Source of the DNA: Nothopassalora personata
Taxonomy: Eukaryota; Ascomycota; Dothideomycetes; Mycosphaerellales; Mycosphaerellaceae
DNA: 64,000 nucleotides
Reading direction: 5' to 3'
Assembly (NCBI GenBank): GCA_033816765.1
Contig: CM066287.1
Span: forward strand, 6,882,001-6,946,000
Part shown: one piece after another, positions 21,501-32,700 of the stretch
Position numbering within the stretch: position 1 is the first letter of the stretch
How the letters are laid out: each line of letters opens with the position of its first letter
Made by a program: the position numbers and the translations under genes
The notes under the pieces: generated by a model
Seen by the model: only the letters and a program-made list of their open reading frames with translations
The model's database searches: none
What the model was told of the DNA's origin: nothing

Positions 21501-23280
21501 CTCTTAGAGAACCTTGCTACTTACTACTAAGCTTTCTTTATAGCCATGCAATTAGTAGATAACTTAGTACTATAGGATAGTGAATTCCTAGAAGAAGTTA
21601 AGGAGATAGCCTTTATAGTAACTATAGAAGTTATTATATATAAGTAAGAGATCCTAATTCTAAAGTCCTATAAGGATGCTATAAATAACAAGAAATAGGG
21701 ACACCTTTAGAAGGAAGCAATTTAGAAGGAGCTAGATGCTCTATAGAGCAACAACACCTAGGAGAATGCTGTTCTACTAAAAGGAGCAAACTTAGTTACG
21801 TTAAGATAGGTCTTTAATGTTAAAAGAAGCATTAGTAGAGCTATTAAAAAGTTCAAGGCTAGGCTAGTTATAAGGGGCTTTTTATAGAAGTTTAGTGTTA
21901 ACTTCATAGAGACATTTACGCCTATAGTTAGATAGGACACCCTTAGGGTATTTATAGCTATTGTATATAAGAAGGATCTCTATCTTTACTAAGTGGATGT
22001 AAACAATGCGTTTATAGAAAGCACCCTCTATAAAGACATCTTTATATTACTACTACTAGGAGTTGAGCTTCTACTAAACATAGTGTTTAAGATCCTTAAA
22101 AGATTATATAGACTTAAGCAAGCAGCTAGAGATTAGAATCAACTCTATGTATTAAAGCTTAGAGAGATTAGATTTATATAGTTAGAGGTAGATCCATGCC
22201 TACTTATTTATAAGGAAAAAGAGATTATAATTCTTACACATATAGATAACATTCCAATTGCTGCACTAAAGTTAATAGATGTTCTCTAGTTTAAAAGAGA
22301 ACTTAGCAAAGTCTTTAAGATTAAAGATCTTAGTAAACCTAAAAAGATCCTTAGTATAAGAGTTATAAGGGACAGGAGGAGAGGAATCCTGAAACTTAAC
22401 TAGGGACACTTTGTTAGGGACAACCTTGCTAAGATAGGGATAAACTATAAGAAGGCAGCACCTATACACTTACCTATAGACAGCTATAAGGCTCTTAAAC
22501 CTTTAAGCTACATAGATGAGAGGTGTAATAAGGTAGAGTACTAGAGTATTAATAGTACATAGATATAGCTAGTAATAATTACAAGGCTAGACATTGCTTT
22601 TGCCCTAGGAAGGATAAGCTCATTTATAAGTAACCTATCCGCCTACTATATAAAGGCTTTAAAGAAGATTACAAGATATTTAAGGTTATATCCTAATCTT
22701 AGCCTTGTCTTCTCTAGGCATAGAGAAGGATGCCTAGTTAGATACTATAACTCTAATTATGCAATAGATAAAGTAGACAGAGTCTCTATCCTTAGGTATG
22801 TCTTCTTCCTCTATAGGGCACTAGTCTCCTAGATAAGCAAGAAGTAAAAGTCTATAGCGACATCTATAATAGAAGCTAAATACATAGCTATAAATGTATA
22901 TATAAAGCAATCCCAATTCCTAGCTTCACTACTAAGGGAGATAGACTGTCTAGAGTTAGTAGGAGACTGTTCCTATTAACTAAGGATTACTAGAAACTAG
23001 GAGACTATATTAAGCTTAAGACTAGTCTAATTAAGAGGTAACAACTAAGCTGCCCTTACCCTAGTGAGGGATGCACATTTTTATAACAAGTTAAAGTATA
23101 TTAACATTGCCTATAATACTATTAGGAAACTTTAGTAGAGAAGGCTTATTACTGTTAAGTACACCCTAACATCTAAGATAGTTATAGATAGGTTCATAAA
23201 GCTAAAGACTAGTCTACACTTCTAGAGGTTTGTAAGCTAGCTTAACCTATTATAGAGGTCTAAATACTACTAATAGGAGA
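18600..23280 (+). pseudogene. Element B gag-pol remnant (copia order)
   Basis: A degenerate polyprotein on the plus strand. A gag zinc knuckle at 19,365-19,403 keeps the first and last Cys, but the second Cys and the His have become Tyr. A GAG-pre-integrase and integrase region lies at about 20,200-20,900. The copia-type RT (RVT_2) is at about 21,780-22,350, where the normal Tyr-Val-Asp-Asp box reads HIDN at 22,239-22,250. An RNase H segment with EAKYIA is near 22,865-22,890. TAG codons stand at Trp and Gln positions throughout. Frames are otherwise well kept, so it was probably full length at insertion. Confidence 0.88.
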
Positions 23281-23318
23281 AGAGCAGACTGTAACCTCCT
23301 ATATAAGATAAGTAGGAG

Positions 23319-23565
23319 TGTTAAGATATAGCATCTTAGGGGGAGCTAACAGTTAGGTTGTAATCTAATAGCCTAAGGCATCTACGATAACTTAGCTTGT
23401 CGGAAGACACCTTCTCTCCCCTTTAGCTTAGATAGACATCTAACACAATTAACACATTGGTTCCTAATATATTGCTGCATGCCCTGTAGCTATTAGCTAG
23501 TTGAAGATTGATCTCTTACTCCACTCCGCTGCTAACTACGTATCCTGTAAGGTCTTAACTTAACA
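23319..23565 (+). repeat. Element B 3' LTR (247 bp)
   Basis: Matches the left LTR end to end. It is preceded by a purine-rich tract (AAGATAAGTAGGAG), the likely plus-strand primer, and followed by the AGAGT TSD. Confidence 0.93.
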
Positions 23566-23570
23566 AGAGT

Positions 23571-23720
23571 TATTAATAGTAAAAGTAGTATGTTATATTA
23601 GTTAGACGTATTAAGACGCGAAGCTAGGTAGAAATATAATTATTAAGTATATTATAAAGCGCGCGACTATCTATCTTATTATATACTATATCTAGCCTCT
23701 TTTAGGTAGTAGTATATATC
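23571..23720. other. Short spacer between elements B and C
   Basis: AT-rich, RIP-like sequence with no recognisable feature. It is the continuation of the DNA into which B inserted. Confidence 0.4.
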
Positions 23721-24138
23721 TATTATGTCTCGTTCTAGGGCTAGTCTTAAAAGAGAGATAAGTTAAGTTACGTAGCGGTATTCTTTAAAGAGGCTCAAGC
23801 GAGCTAAGCGAAGATAAATAATTAGGATAAGAGTGTATTCTAATTAGTAAGATAGTAACATAAGTTAAACGTATTAGAATTATAAGGGTTTCTAGTATTC
23901 CTAAATATAAAGGAGACATTACTATGTCTTAGCTCTATAGTCGACTATTCGACTAGTCGAACGGTCGTCTAGTCGTCTAGTCGCCTAGCTTTACGTATTC
24001 GACTATATAGGTTTGCTACGGTCGCGTACGTAACCTAATCGCGTTAGAGGTCTAAGCGATTAGACCTTATCTTCTAGTTTCTATATTCCTAGTACGTATC
24101 TTACGGGACTCTCTTTCTCGTTCTTTAAAACCGTAATA
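23721..24138 (-). repeat. Element C 3' LTR (418 bp)
   Basis: Starts TATTATGTCTCG (TG changed to TA) and ends CCGTAATA on plus. The first 200 bp match A. The U3 part is different and contains short repeats of a GTCGTCTA/CGACTAGTCG type around 23,940-23,990. No second copy of this LTR is in the window. Confidence 0.85.
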
Positions 24139-24239
24139 CTATCCCCCTCTTAGCTAAGCTCGTCCCGAGTCTTAATTTTCTCGGTATGTCTATTTTTATC
24201 GTACTATAAGTAGAGAGCCGCTAACTCGTTAAGAGCGTT

Positions 24240-24690
24240 AAGAACGTTAAGCGTTAGGTATCGAGTCCGAAGGTCGCGAAATGCCGTCTCTATATACTAG
24301 TTATTAAAAGGCGCGGGTTTCTAAAGGGAAGAGTCGTCCGCGATATATAGTAGACGTTCGATTTAGGTATTACTCGGAGTACGTCCGGAAAGGCGTAAAG
24401 TATAACGTAACTATCACCTAGACCGAATAGGAGAGACTCCGTGATTAATGTTAAAAGCTTAAGCGGGAACTCGACGATACTAAAGAGAAGGTAACGGAGG
24501 TAATATTAAAGGTTTATTGTTTACGTAAACAATTGCGCGTTACTAAAGAGCGCGAGGAGAAAGCGATTACGAAGGATTTCGAGGATTTACGGAAACTTCT
24601 AGCCGAGGGTATAGAAGCGCTTTCTACCCCTTCGTCGTGTCTTCTCGTTCCCGAGGGTACTCCTAAAGAATTAGAAGCGGTCTTCTAAAT
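24240..24690 (+). pseudogene. Element C antisense Cys-rich/coiled-coil ORF remnant
   Basis: In the same place as the better preserved frames of A and F, on the strand opposite pol. The readable part is a Lys/Glu/Arg/Leu-rich coiled-coil-like stretch (about 24,430-24,600) and an acidic Ser/Pro tail. The start and the Cys cluster are hard to place because of TAG codons and probable indels. Ends are approximate. Confidence 0.4.
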
Positions 24691-24799
24691 GCCGATTTCT
24701 TCGTAGGAGGAGTTATCGCTAATTCCGGATAATGCTCTCTAGGCCTACCCTACTTTAGAGGAGGCTATCGTATCTTCCTTAGATCCTAGTCCCTCTAGT

Positions 24800-25257
24800 T
24801 CTTAGGTACGTGTCTTTCTTTCTTATATTCCTAGATTTTTTATTAATAGTTTTATAGGTTCTTTTTTAGTTCCTAGGTATTTTCTAATTCGCCGTATCCT
24901 TTCTACTTAATAAGATATCGCTAACCTTTCTTATCTAGGATCTTTTCGACTTCGAATTCGTTTTCTACTTCTAGCTCGAAATAGAAGCTTTCTTAGTAAG
25001 GTGTTTTAGCGTCCGCGGGTTCTAGCTTAGAGATATAGAAGATTAGGTAGATTTTAGCGTCGGGGGGTAGTCGTAGACGGTAGTTAACTAGTCCTATAAC
25101 TTTATTAACGAAAAATAGTCCGACCTTAATATAATCTAGTTTCTTAGTCTATCTTCTTATTCTTAAGTTTTTTATAAGGAGATAGACCTTATCCCCCTCC
25201 TTTAGTAGAGGTGCTATTTTTCTTGTATCTTACCGTTACTAAGACAGTTTTTGTTAT
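24800..25257 (-). pseudogene. Element C pol C-terminus with chromodomain
   Basis: On the minus strand a chromodomain reads FEVEKILDKKG with the following aromatic/Lys core (about 24,855-24,985). It is preceded upstream by the integrase C-terminal region to 25,257. The frame is interrupted by TAG codons. The integrase upstream portion resumes at 37,101. Confidence 0.75.
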
Positions 25258-25632
25258 TAATGTCTACTAACCACCCTATGTAGGCCTGTCCGAGTTGTGG
25301 TAGTGTGGAGCGGCGCTTATGTAAGTAGAGGTATTTACCGGTCCCGGGACCGTGAAATTAGGTCACGTAACGAGTAGCGTAGTAGCTAGATAAAACAAGA
25401 GGATTGGCGGACCTAAACCCCTATGCCCTCTACTCGAGAGGTATGAATTAAATTGATGCCTTAATGCTACGCTTATAATGCTTAGCTACGCAGTATATAT
25501 CTTTAACAGCTATACTAGGTCCTGCTAGCTTACCTAAATGTCCAATTAAACCAAAATGAAATTAGGGCAAGTTAGACCTAAGGGACCCCCCCCTCTAAAC
25601 CTAAGGTTAACACAACCTATTAGTCGTTAATA
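25258..25632 (-). repeat. Element D 3' LTR (375 bp)
   Basis: Starts TAATGTCTACTAACC and ends CGTTAATA. The TA...TA ends fit TG...CA mutated by RIP. It contains a near-palindrome at 25,333-25,358. On the minus strand a purine tract (about 25,633-25,648, AGGGGAGGATA) abuts it, which marks it as the 3' LTR. Confidence 0.85.
25333..25358. promoter_or_regulatory. GC-rich palindrome in D 3' LTR (imperfect)
   Basis: Left half ATTTACCGGTCCC and its mirror, with a small mismatch near the right end (ACCGTGAAAT). The core CCGGTCCCGGGACCGG is intact. The same motif recurs in the other LTRs and inside D and D'. Function unknown. A protein-binding or hairpin role is inference. Confidence 0.6.
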
Positions 25633-26001
25633 TATCCTCCCCTATTACGAACCTGTCCTTAGGTTCTAAAGTAGTAAGCCCGGACAACATAGGTAGTACA
25701 GTTAGTCGCTGTAAGCTAAGGTAGTCTTATAGTAGCATAGTAGCTTACCCTACCATTTAGCTTAACATACAAGATGTTAGGCAATCCTAGGGCCTACTAG
25801 CGACAGTTTATAAAGGTCGAAAGGATTTCTTTAATAGAGACCGTAATAGTAACGTCGATAATCCGCGACTCGCGCCCGTCGCACTATGTTATCGTATACT
25901 ACGAAACTAGCGAGGGAATAGACAGCTATGTTAGCATTAATCGAGCGGGCTAGATGGTCGAATAACGTAAACGCTATTTATAAGACAAGTGAGCGTTAGT
26001 A

Positions 26002-29000
26002 CTAGTAACCTAATAAATCTAAAGACGAGTCTACCGCGTAACTAGAAAGTGAGTTAAGGGAAGATAAGTAACTATAAGAAACAAGTAAGATCTAAGGACT
26101 AGAAGCACCTATACCCGAAGAATCAGAACTAGAATTAGAACTAGAATTAGAACTAGAATCAGAACTAGAATTAGAACTAGAATCCTATAGGCTATAGCTA
26201 TAGCCGGAAGTTAACTAGAAACTAGGAGCCTATAAACCCGTACTAACTACTTAGTTCCACTTATTCTGACATAACTCCTTTGTCTAGACCTACTCGTTAT
26301 CGTGGCTAATACTAGTCTTACTAGACGCGTCCCTAAGTAGCTAGCTAGTAAAGTTCCTATAGTAGTTACGGAAGAAGCTCTTATTACGCCCTTCGCTTAT
26401 AAAGCACATCTGCTCGAGAGTAGTAACTAAGCTAAGCTACTTATCTATCAATTTTATAGCTCGGACGCGCCAATTATGCATCTTCTTATAGAAGAGCTCC
26501 GAGTCTAGGCGGACCGTAGTATTAAGCCACCTTCTAGCATTAAGGATAACTTCGTTATCGTTCTAAGACTTCAAACCCGCTAGGGCATCGGATAGAGGGC
26601 TAATGCTACTAAGGTGTACGGCCGTAGGAAAAGGATAGCCGGGTACTAGGCGTCGATACTTAAACCCTATAGCGCTCTTACTTAGCGTCTTGAAGTTACG
26701 ATAGAGGTCTATTACCTAGTGCATGCTCTAGCTTCTCTAGAGTTTAAGGTAGTTATCGTCGCGGATCTCGATAAAGTAAGGGTTAATCTAACGTAGTGTC
26801 CTCTTATGTGCGGCCTACCTTATTAGAACGCCTACAGTAGTTACCCGCATTTACCTAGCGCTTAGGTCCTCTCTAAACTAGCTAATGCTATTCTTGCTTA
26901 GGTAATTCTAGACCCTAACCGAGAAGAAACGCTTAAATCGGCCGTCTTCTATGTAGTCGTTAATCTAGCACTACTAGATAAACTCTCTAGCATTCCCTTA
27001 CTTATGAAAACCGTATAAAAACTCCGGCCTACTTATGCCCTCTAAGTTAAGAGAGTACAGCATGTTAAGCCGGTTACTAGTCTAGTACTTTTCAATTTCG
27101 AGGTTTAAGTCGACCCTAGTATACTATACTATAGTGTTCGCGTTACCCCCCTAATAAGCCCTATTAAAGCTAAAAATCGTAGGCCTAGGGAAGGAGATAA
27201 ACCGAGTGTAGTGCTAAGGGTATAGCGCCACTTATAAGAGCTATAGCCCGGGGTCTCATCGTATAATCTATTAGCTTAGAGAATACTATATGTTCTAGTA
27301 GACGCCGCCGTTACTAACCTTGTTCAATTCTCGTAGGTACTATCGGTACACGTCGAATTCTCGACTTATCATTTCTCTAACTATTTTAACCCGCGGTACT
27401 AGTTTAGCGTTATTATACTAGTATAGCATGTTGCTATTAATGTAGGTACCGGTACTATTAAGATCGGCTTAGTTAGCTTTATTAATGCCGAATTTGTCGA
27501 GGATCTAGTTATAGTTAGCATACGTAACGATACTACTCGTAGTACCGACCTTACCTCGAACACGGAGGCAGCTAAGCGGGTTAATAGTCTTTTAACTACG
27601 CTTGTTAGGGCGAAACTACGACCTATTCTTCACCTTAATAGCTGAAAAACTCTTACCTTTAAAGAGCTAGTCTTAGACCTTAAGCGCGCGCTTATATAGG
27701 GTATTAGCGGTAATACCGGGATTCGTAACGAAGTAGAGGGCCTTATAGTAGAAATCTCGAACATACTAATCGCATATTATAGCGCTAACCTTACTATCCC
27801 TCTTAAGAACGTCCGAGACAGCATATTCGAGCATCTTAAGGCCCGCTATCCGGTACTTAGGTAGCTAGTTAATGCTATCTATATTAATCGAGTTTCTAAA
27901 CTTAATGCTATAGTACCGCTTATTATAGGTGCAGTTAGCGCGCTTAATCCGGAGGGCCTCGTCTTCTTATAGGATCTAATCCTTAAAGACTAATACATCC
28001 CTAATTATAGCCGAAGATAATATAGTAAGTATCGGATTACTATTCTTAATTAGGGCCGGAGTAGATCGTAGGGTGCTAACCGGTGTACTTAGCGGACTGC
28101 CTTCGCGTATAGGAGCGCCGTCTAGCGTTCGGTTAGGCGAGGATTGAGTAGGCGCAGTTATGCCCTTACCTATGCCCTCGCCTATACGGAGCTACTTAAG
28201 TCGACTCGACTTACGACCTCCTCTCGATAGGACTGTAGGCTAGGTAGAGGCTAGTGGAGTTAGCGTAGTACTCTTTACACGTCCTTTACCTTTACTACCC
28301 GGTGGTAGCTAACGTAGCTAAGGCTATTACTAGCTAGATGGTCTAGGTTAATCTATGCTATCCTCTAGGGACGCGGACTTCTTAGTAATAGTACCCTCTA
28401 TAAAGTATAGAAGGCTATCCTTATAGACGGCTAGGCGGTGTCTTCTAATAATCTCCCTACTCTTAGCCGACTGCGGATCAATACTACGTGCTTTAGACTC
28501 CCTATCGCACCGGGTAAGATTACTAGGCTCTAGAATTCGCTTACGATCTATGCCCTTACGGCCGATCCTTATACGCTAGATTAATACCCTCTAAATTCTA
28601 CTAACAGCCCTACTGTAGTCTAGGTACTTGTTAATAAAGGCCGTGAACTGGCGGCGCCCGCTATTAGTACTGCAAAGCTCGGAGATAACGCGTCGATTAA
28701 GAATCTTATTATCTATCTACTATAGCTAGTAGCGGGTAAGCGTAGCTCGAAGAGTCTTCTCTCGGTTACGAATCTCTAAACCGGTCTTACGAATCTTACC
28801 GACGATAGGAAATAAGACATTAAGCTTCTTATTACTAAGGAATTTATCCTAGTAGCTCTTGCTTATGCCGCTCTTAACTTCCTCGAAAAACAGGTTAACC
28901 TAGACGGAGTAGTCTTCGAACACCTTCTCGAAGCCCTTATAGAAGTCCTTTAACACCTCGACCCGCTTCTAAGGACTAAGCTCTCGGAACATAACATTAG

Positions 29001-29190
29001 CGGCGGACTTCGGCGTATTCGTGTTAGTAAGGACATGTTTAACGTTATCCGGCAGGCGAAGAGACTCGAACAAGGTCTAAGGTAGGCGGGTAAGCCTAGT
29101 AATAGTACTAGTAAGCGCTATGCTTAAGCTAGCCGGGCGTAACGATAGACTAGCTAAAGCTATAATAACTAGGATTCGCTATTAGTAAGA
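26002..29190 (-). pseudogene. Unrecognised accessory ORF of element D, about 1,000 codons
   Basis: Downstream of integrase on the same strand is a long frame that stays continuous on the minus strand except for TAG/TAA at RIP-type positions. The start is approximate, since no clear ATG survives. A Met at about 29,000 (MFRELSP) is an internal candidate. It ends at TAG 26,002-26,004. Visible features are a basic, Lys/Arg-rich N-terminal third, a proline- and serine-containing linker near 28,100-28,260, a long aromatic-rich middle section, and a C-terminal Ser/Asn/Asp repeat encoded by 12-bp units at 26,121-26,185. I see no transmembrane helix, zinc motif, RT, envelope-like or transposase motif. 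D' holds the same frame at 37,9xx-38,462 and 45,741-48,5xx, so it is a stable part of the family. I do not recognise it. Confidence 0.6.
26121..26185. repeat. 12-bp coding tandem repeat (Ser/Asn/Asp) in D accessory ORF
   Basis: About five to six units of a GAACTAGAATTA/C type that read on minus as Ser-Ser-Ser-Asn or Ser-Ser-Ser-Asp. D' has a shorter, diverged version at about 38,183-38,225, so copy number differs between the two elements. Confidence 0.75.
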
Positions 29191-29249
29191 TCGTAAGAGC
29201 TAGCTATCTCGTAGTGCCACCCTAGAGTGATAGTAAGCTTTAAAAGCTT

Positions 29250-29760
29250 AGTATTAGGGTAGGGGCTTTAAAGAAGGTTAAGGTCGTAAAGAGAGAAAGA
29301 GACTAAAGAACCGTCTAATGTGTGTAGTAGTAGATGGATGTGTTAGTAGCTCTAGTTATCGGTAAGGATGTGCTAGTGTTTAAAGAAAAGGAGAGGAAGT
29401 AGTAGGTAAAGAGCTACGCTTAAGTATGCCTCTTAGCGTATGTCCCTATAACCGTTATAAGGCAGTAGCGCCGAGACCGGTCTTATAAGTGGTAAGAGCA
29501 GTGCTATTAAGGTTACACTAAAGGTCCGATAACCCTGTATGTAACCGAAAACCAGTGCTAGTGACTACCTAGGTGAGCATTTAGTAGGGGCATGCTACGT
29601 TATTACGTGATCCGATTTACCGGTCCCGGGACCGGTAAATGTAACTCTACTAACTAAGGTCTAACTAAGGTAAGAACACCCTATAAAGTGAAGTCTAGAT
29701 AACCGAATCGGCTTAATAAACTGAAGGGCATGTGCAACACATGCCTAAGGGAAGTGAACT
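29250..29760. other. Element D spacer between integrase and accessory ORF
   Basis: About 0.5 kb without a credible frame. It contains the perfect palindrome at 29,615-29,640. The flanks of the palindrome resemble, in inverted orientation, the flanks of the LTR palindrome (shared AGTAGAG on one side and TCACGTAA plus CGTAG on the other). It could be the promoter of the accessory ORF, which is inference. Confidence 0.5.
29615..29640. promoter_or_regulatory. Perfect 26-bp palindrome in element D
   Basis: ATTTACCGGTCCC followed by its exact reverse complement. It contains no CA or TG dinucleotide, so RIP cannot mutate it directly. It could form a long perfect hairpin or bind a dimeric protein. 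Function unknown. Confidence 0.8.
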
Positions 29761-32700
29761 CCGTACGCTATTGCTAACTAATTAGTTCTTAGCCTCGATC
29801 CTACTAAACTGTGAAATTTCGGCTATAGAAAGGTTATAAGGCCTAACCTATAGCTTCTTAGATTCCGGTTTAGGATACGATCCTCTTTTATTAACTCCTA
29901 TAGGTAGCATGTCTTCGTCGGCGATAGGCTCGATCTCGTTCGAATTACTACTATCTTCGCTATTAGCGACTTTTCCCTCCCCTATTACGAGATCGATCCC
30001 ATTATCTAGGCCTAGTACTCCTATGTTATCCGGGCGAAGCTCTAAAACTAGCTTAAGGTTTTCCCGTGCCTAAACACCCTTTATTAGCGTGCTATTAAGT
30101 TCCTTAATAATATAGGTACTAAATTCCCTAGAGACACTAGACACCCGATATAGACCTTGCTATCGGTAACCGATCTTACGTAAGAAGTTATCCTTATATA
30201 GCTTATCGAATCTCATAATAAGATCGCCCTTCTAGATACTAATAAAGTTAACGTTCCGGTAAGAATTAAAGTAGTCCTTACTAAGTTCTCTTAGTTGCTT
30301 CCTTCGAGCATATAGCTCTTCTAAACTAAGGTCTCGAGCCTAGAGTTAACGCGCACGTATAGTAAGCAGGTCCTTAGTCGTTCTTACCGATCCCTATTAG
30401 TAATTTGCCTACGTCGGGTACTTAACCTCAATTGGTAGAATCGTACGATGGCTATATAGGACCTAAGCTAGCGTTATTCTAGTAGTACGACAGGTCGTGG
30501 TCCTATTAGCCTATAACACAGCGGGTACCTATTTCTCCTATCCGCGGTATATGTTCCTTATAAGCTTTACTAACGCTATAAGAATCGGACGGTATCTAGC
30601 CTCGACCGGAGTATTAGACTACGGATGGTACGGTAATATTCGGATCCTTCGAACACTAAGTCCTACGAGCAACCGCTTAACCTTAGCCGTATGAACCGTA
30701 GCGTTATTAAGCACAATTTTAGCATAGTAGCCGTACCTATAGAAGACATCTTTGTATAGAAACTTAGTAACCGTCTTGGAGCTAGGAGGTGCCCTCGTTA
30801 CTCTAGCCTCGATCTAGTTGCTAAGTACTTTGCACGTAACTAGGAGGTATCTATTTTTATGCACCTAGACGGGGTCCGAGTACTACTTTTCACTAATGAC
30901 CTAAGGGCTCGATAAGTGAAGCTTACTAGCGCGCTAGTTGCCTTCGCGAAACCTATAAGGAGCATAACTTCGAACCTACGTAGAGATATCGGCGAAGCAC
31001 CCGTCCTAGTAATACCGATCGGAAATAAGGTTGTATACGACCTTAGCGCTACGGTAACCGTGTCTCTTATGGCATTCTATAATGATCTCCTTCTAAGCCT
31101 TATTATTGTTAATTATAAGCTGTAACGGTGCTCCTCGGCGCTTCTAGAAGAACAGTAATTAGTCCCGGATAAAGAAATTAACGCTCTTCTTTACTAATCG
31201 CCGGTACTTAGCACGGGTAATACTATCGGGCCGGGTCCTAGTTTCTATAACCTAAGCAAGTTGCTAAGAGCTTTTAGAATATTGGTCCCCGAGATGTCGT
31301 GTTTTCTAAATTTCAACTGGATAGGTGTCGACCGGCTCCGGGTACCCGAATAGCTTATTATTAATTATCTAGTCGACTTCCTCGTTAGCTTCCCTAGGTT
31401 CCTAAGGTGTAGAGGGCCTACGAGACAGGGCATCTAGGCTAGTGTACCTAGTCCCCGCAACGTGCTTCACTTCGAATGTGAATAGCCTAATCTATACGAC
31501 CTACCGGGCTATTACCGAGTTTGGCAGGTCCGAAGCCGGCCGGTTAAGCTGCTATACAAGTGTCTTAGCATTAACCTTAAGGACAAAATCAACGCTAGTG
31601 ATATATCTCTAGATCTTCTTAAGCCCCTTAAGGACCCTAAGGCATTCCCGCTTACTAGCATCATACCTAGATTCTAACGCGTTCTAGATCCTACTCTTAT
31701 ACCGCACCGGGTGACGCCGTCGAGTGCTATCTATTAATTCTTAAGAAACGATACATCCCTATCTAGTGCCGCTAGCATCAACTAAGATAAAGATAGACCT
31801 AGTACTAGGTGAGTAGTAGAGGGTGACTAAGGCTAGAGCCTATACAAGATATCTAGTAACCTCTTCTTTCGAGAACTGCTTATTTTCTGTCTAGGTGAAC
31901 TCGGCGTCCTTCTTTAGTAGCTTATACATTAGTCGAGCGACGATAACGAACTAGGGGATCCATATCCGGAAGTATATATACAGCCCTATATAGGTGCGGA
32001 CCTCCTTAATATAGGTAGGCGTAGGCTAATCTAGGATCTTAGCTACAACCTTTAGGTTAGGATAGCGACCATCCGGGCTAGTAACGTACCTAACAATCTT
32101 AAGCTTTTTGTATAACTATTAGGATTTGCCTCTAGCAACTACCGTACTAGCTCTTTCTAGGTTAGTAAGAACTAGATCTAGGGAAACGATGTACTTAACG
32201 ACCTTATTTCTTAAACTAGGCTCTACTTCTATATTCCTATAATCCTTAGTTAGTCCCTTAATACCGATGTTATCGAGAAACGGCTTCGCTCGATGCGAGA
32301 TATAATTAAGTAGAATCTTTGTTACCGCACGTACGAACTAAGCAACTAAATTAGTAGCTCCTTAAGGTAGAGTCGTCTTACGTACTAGGCTAAGAAGGGT
32401 TATAAAGGCTATTAAGTCCCGGTAGGACTCATCTAAAGTGATCTAATTATAACCTAAAAACAGGCCTATAAGTAAAGCGACTCGGTACCCGGCAAAATCC
32501 TCTAAGAAGCTATCCGTGTCCGGTGGAATGTTAGCATCGCGCATAGTAACCTTATTTAGGAGCATAGCTAAGTTGATTAACCGATATAGCACATCGCTTC
32601 TAGAGGTATTAACCTTCTTTACGACTAGGAACTAGCTATTGGAATATGCCCCTTATAAGTATTCTAGGATGTTGTTCTTAATCCGGGCTCTAATTATGCG

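Larger units (their letters stand above)
17952..23565 (+). mobile_element. Element B: RIP-degraded Ty1/copia retrotransposon, 5,614 bp
   Basis: Paired 247-bp LTRs (17,952-18,198 and 23,319-23,565) begin TGTTAAGA and end CTTAACA. The 5-bp TSD AGAGT lies at 17,947-17,951 and 23,566-23,570. A half-tRNA-type primer site follows the left LTR. Coding order on the plus strand is gag, integrase, RT, RNase H, which is diagnostic for Ty1/copia. TAG/TAA codons are frequent and catalytic residues are altered, so it is inactive. Confidence 0.93.
23721..25257 (-). mobile_element. Element C, left segment: RIP-degraded chromovirus
   Basis: The 3' end of a minus-oriented gypsy element: LTR 23,721-24,138, purine tract, antisense Cys-rich ORF region, then the chromodomain end of pol. 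It stops at 25,257, where D inserted, and continues at 37,101. The remainder and the 5' LTR must lie beyond D' and the window. Related to A, E and F in the conserved part of the LTR and in pol. Confidence 0.85.

Noticed and set aside
30497..31125. Short plus-strand frames in the D integrase region (also at 34,218, 36,121 and 47,378)
   Set aside because: They run antisense to identifiable pol or accessory-ORF remnants and arise from the low density of stops on that strand.
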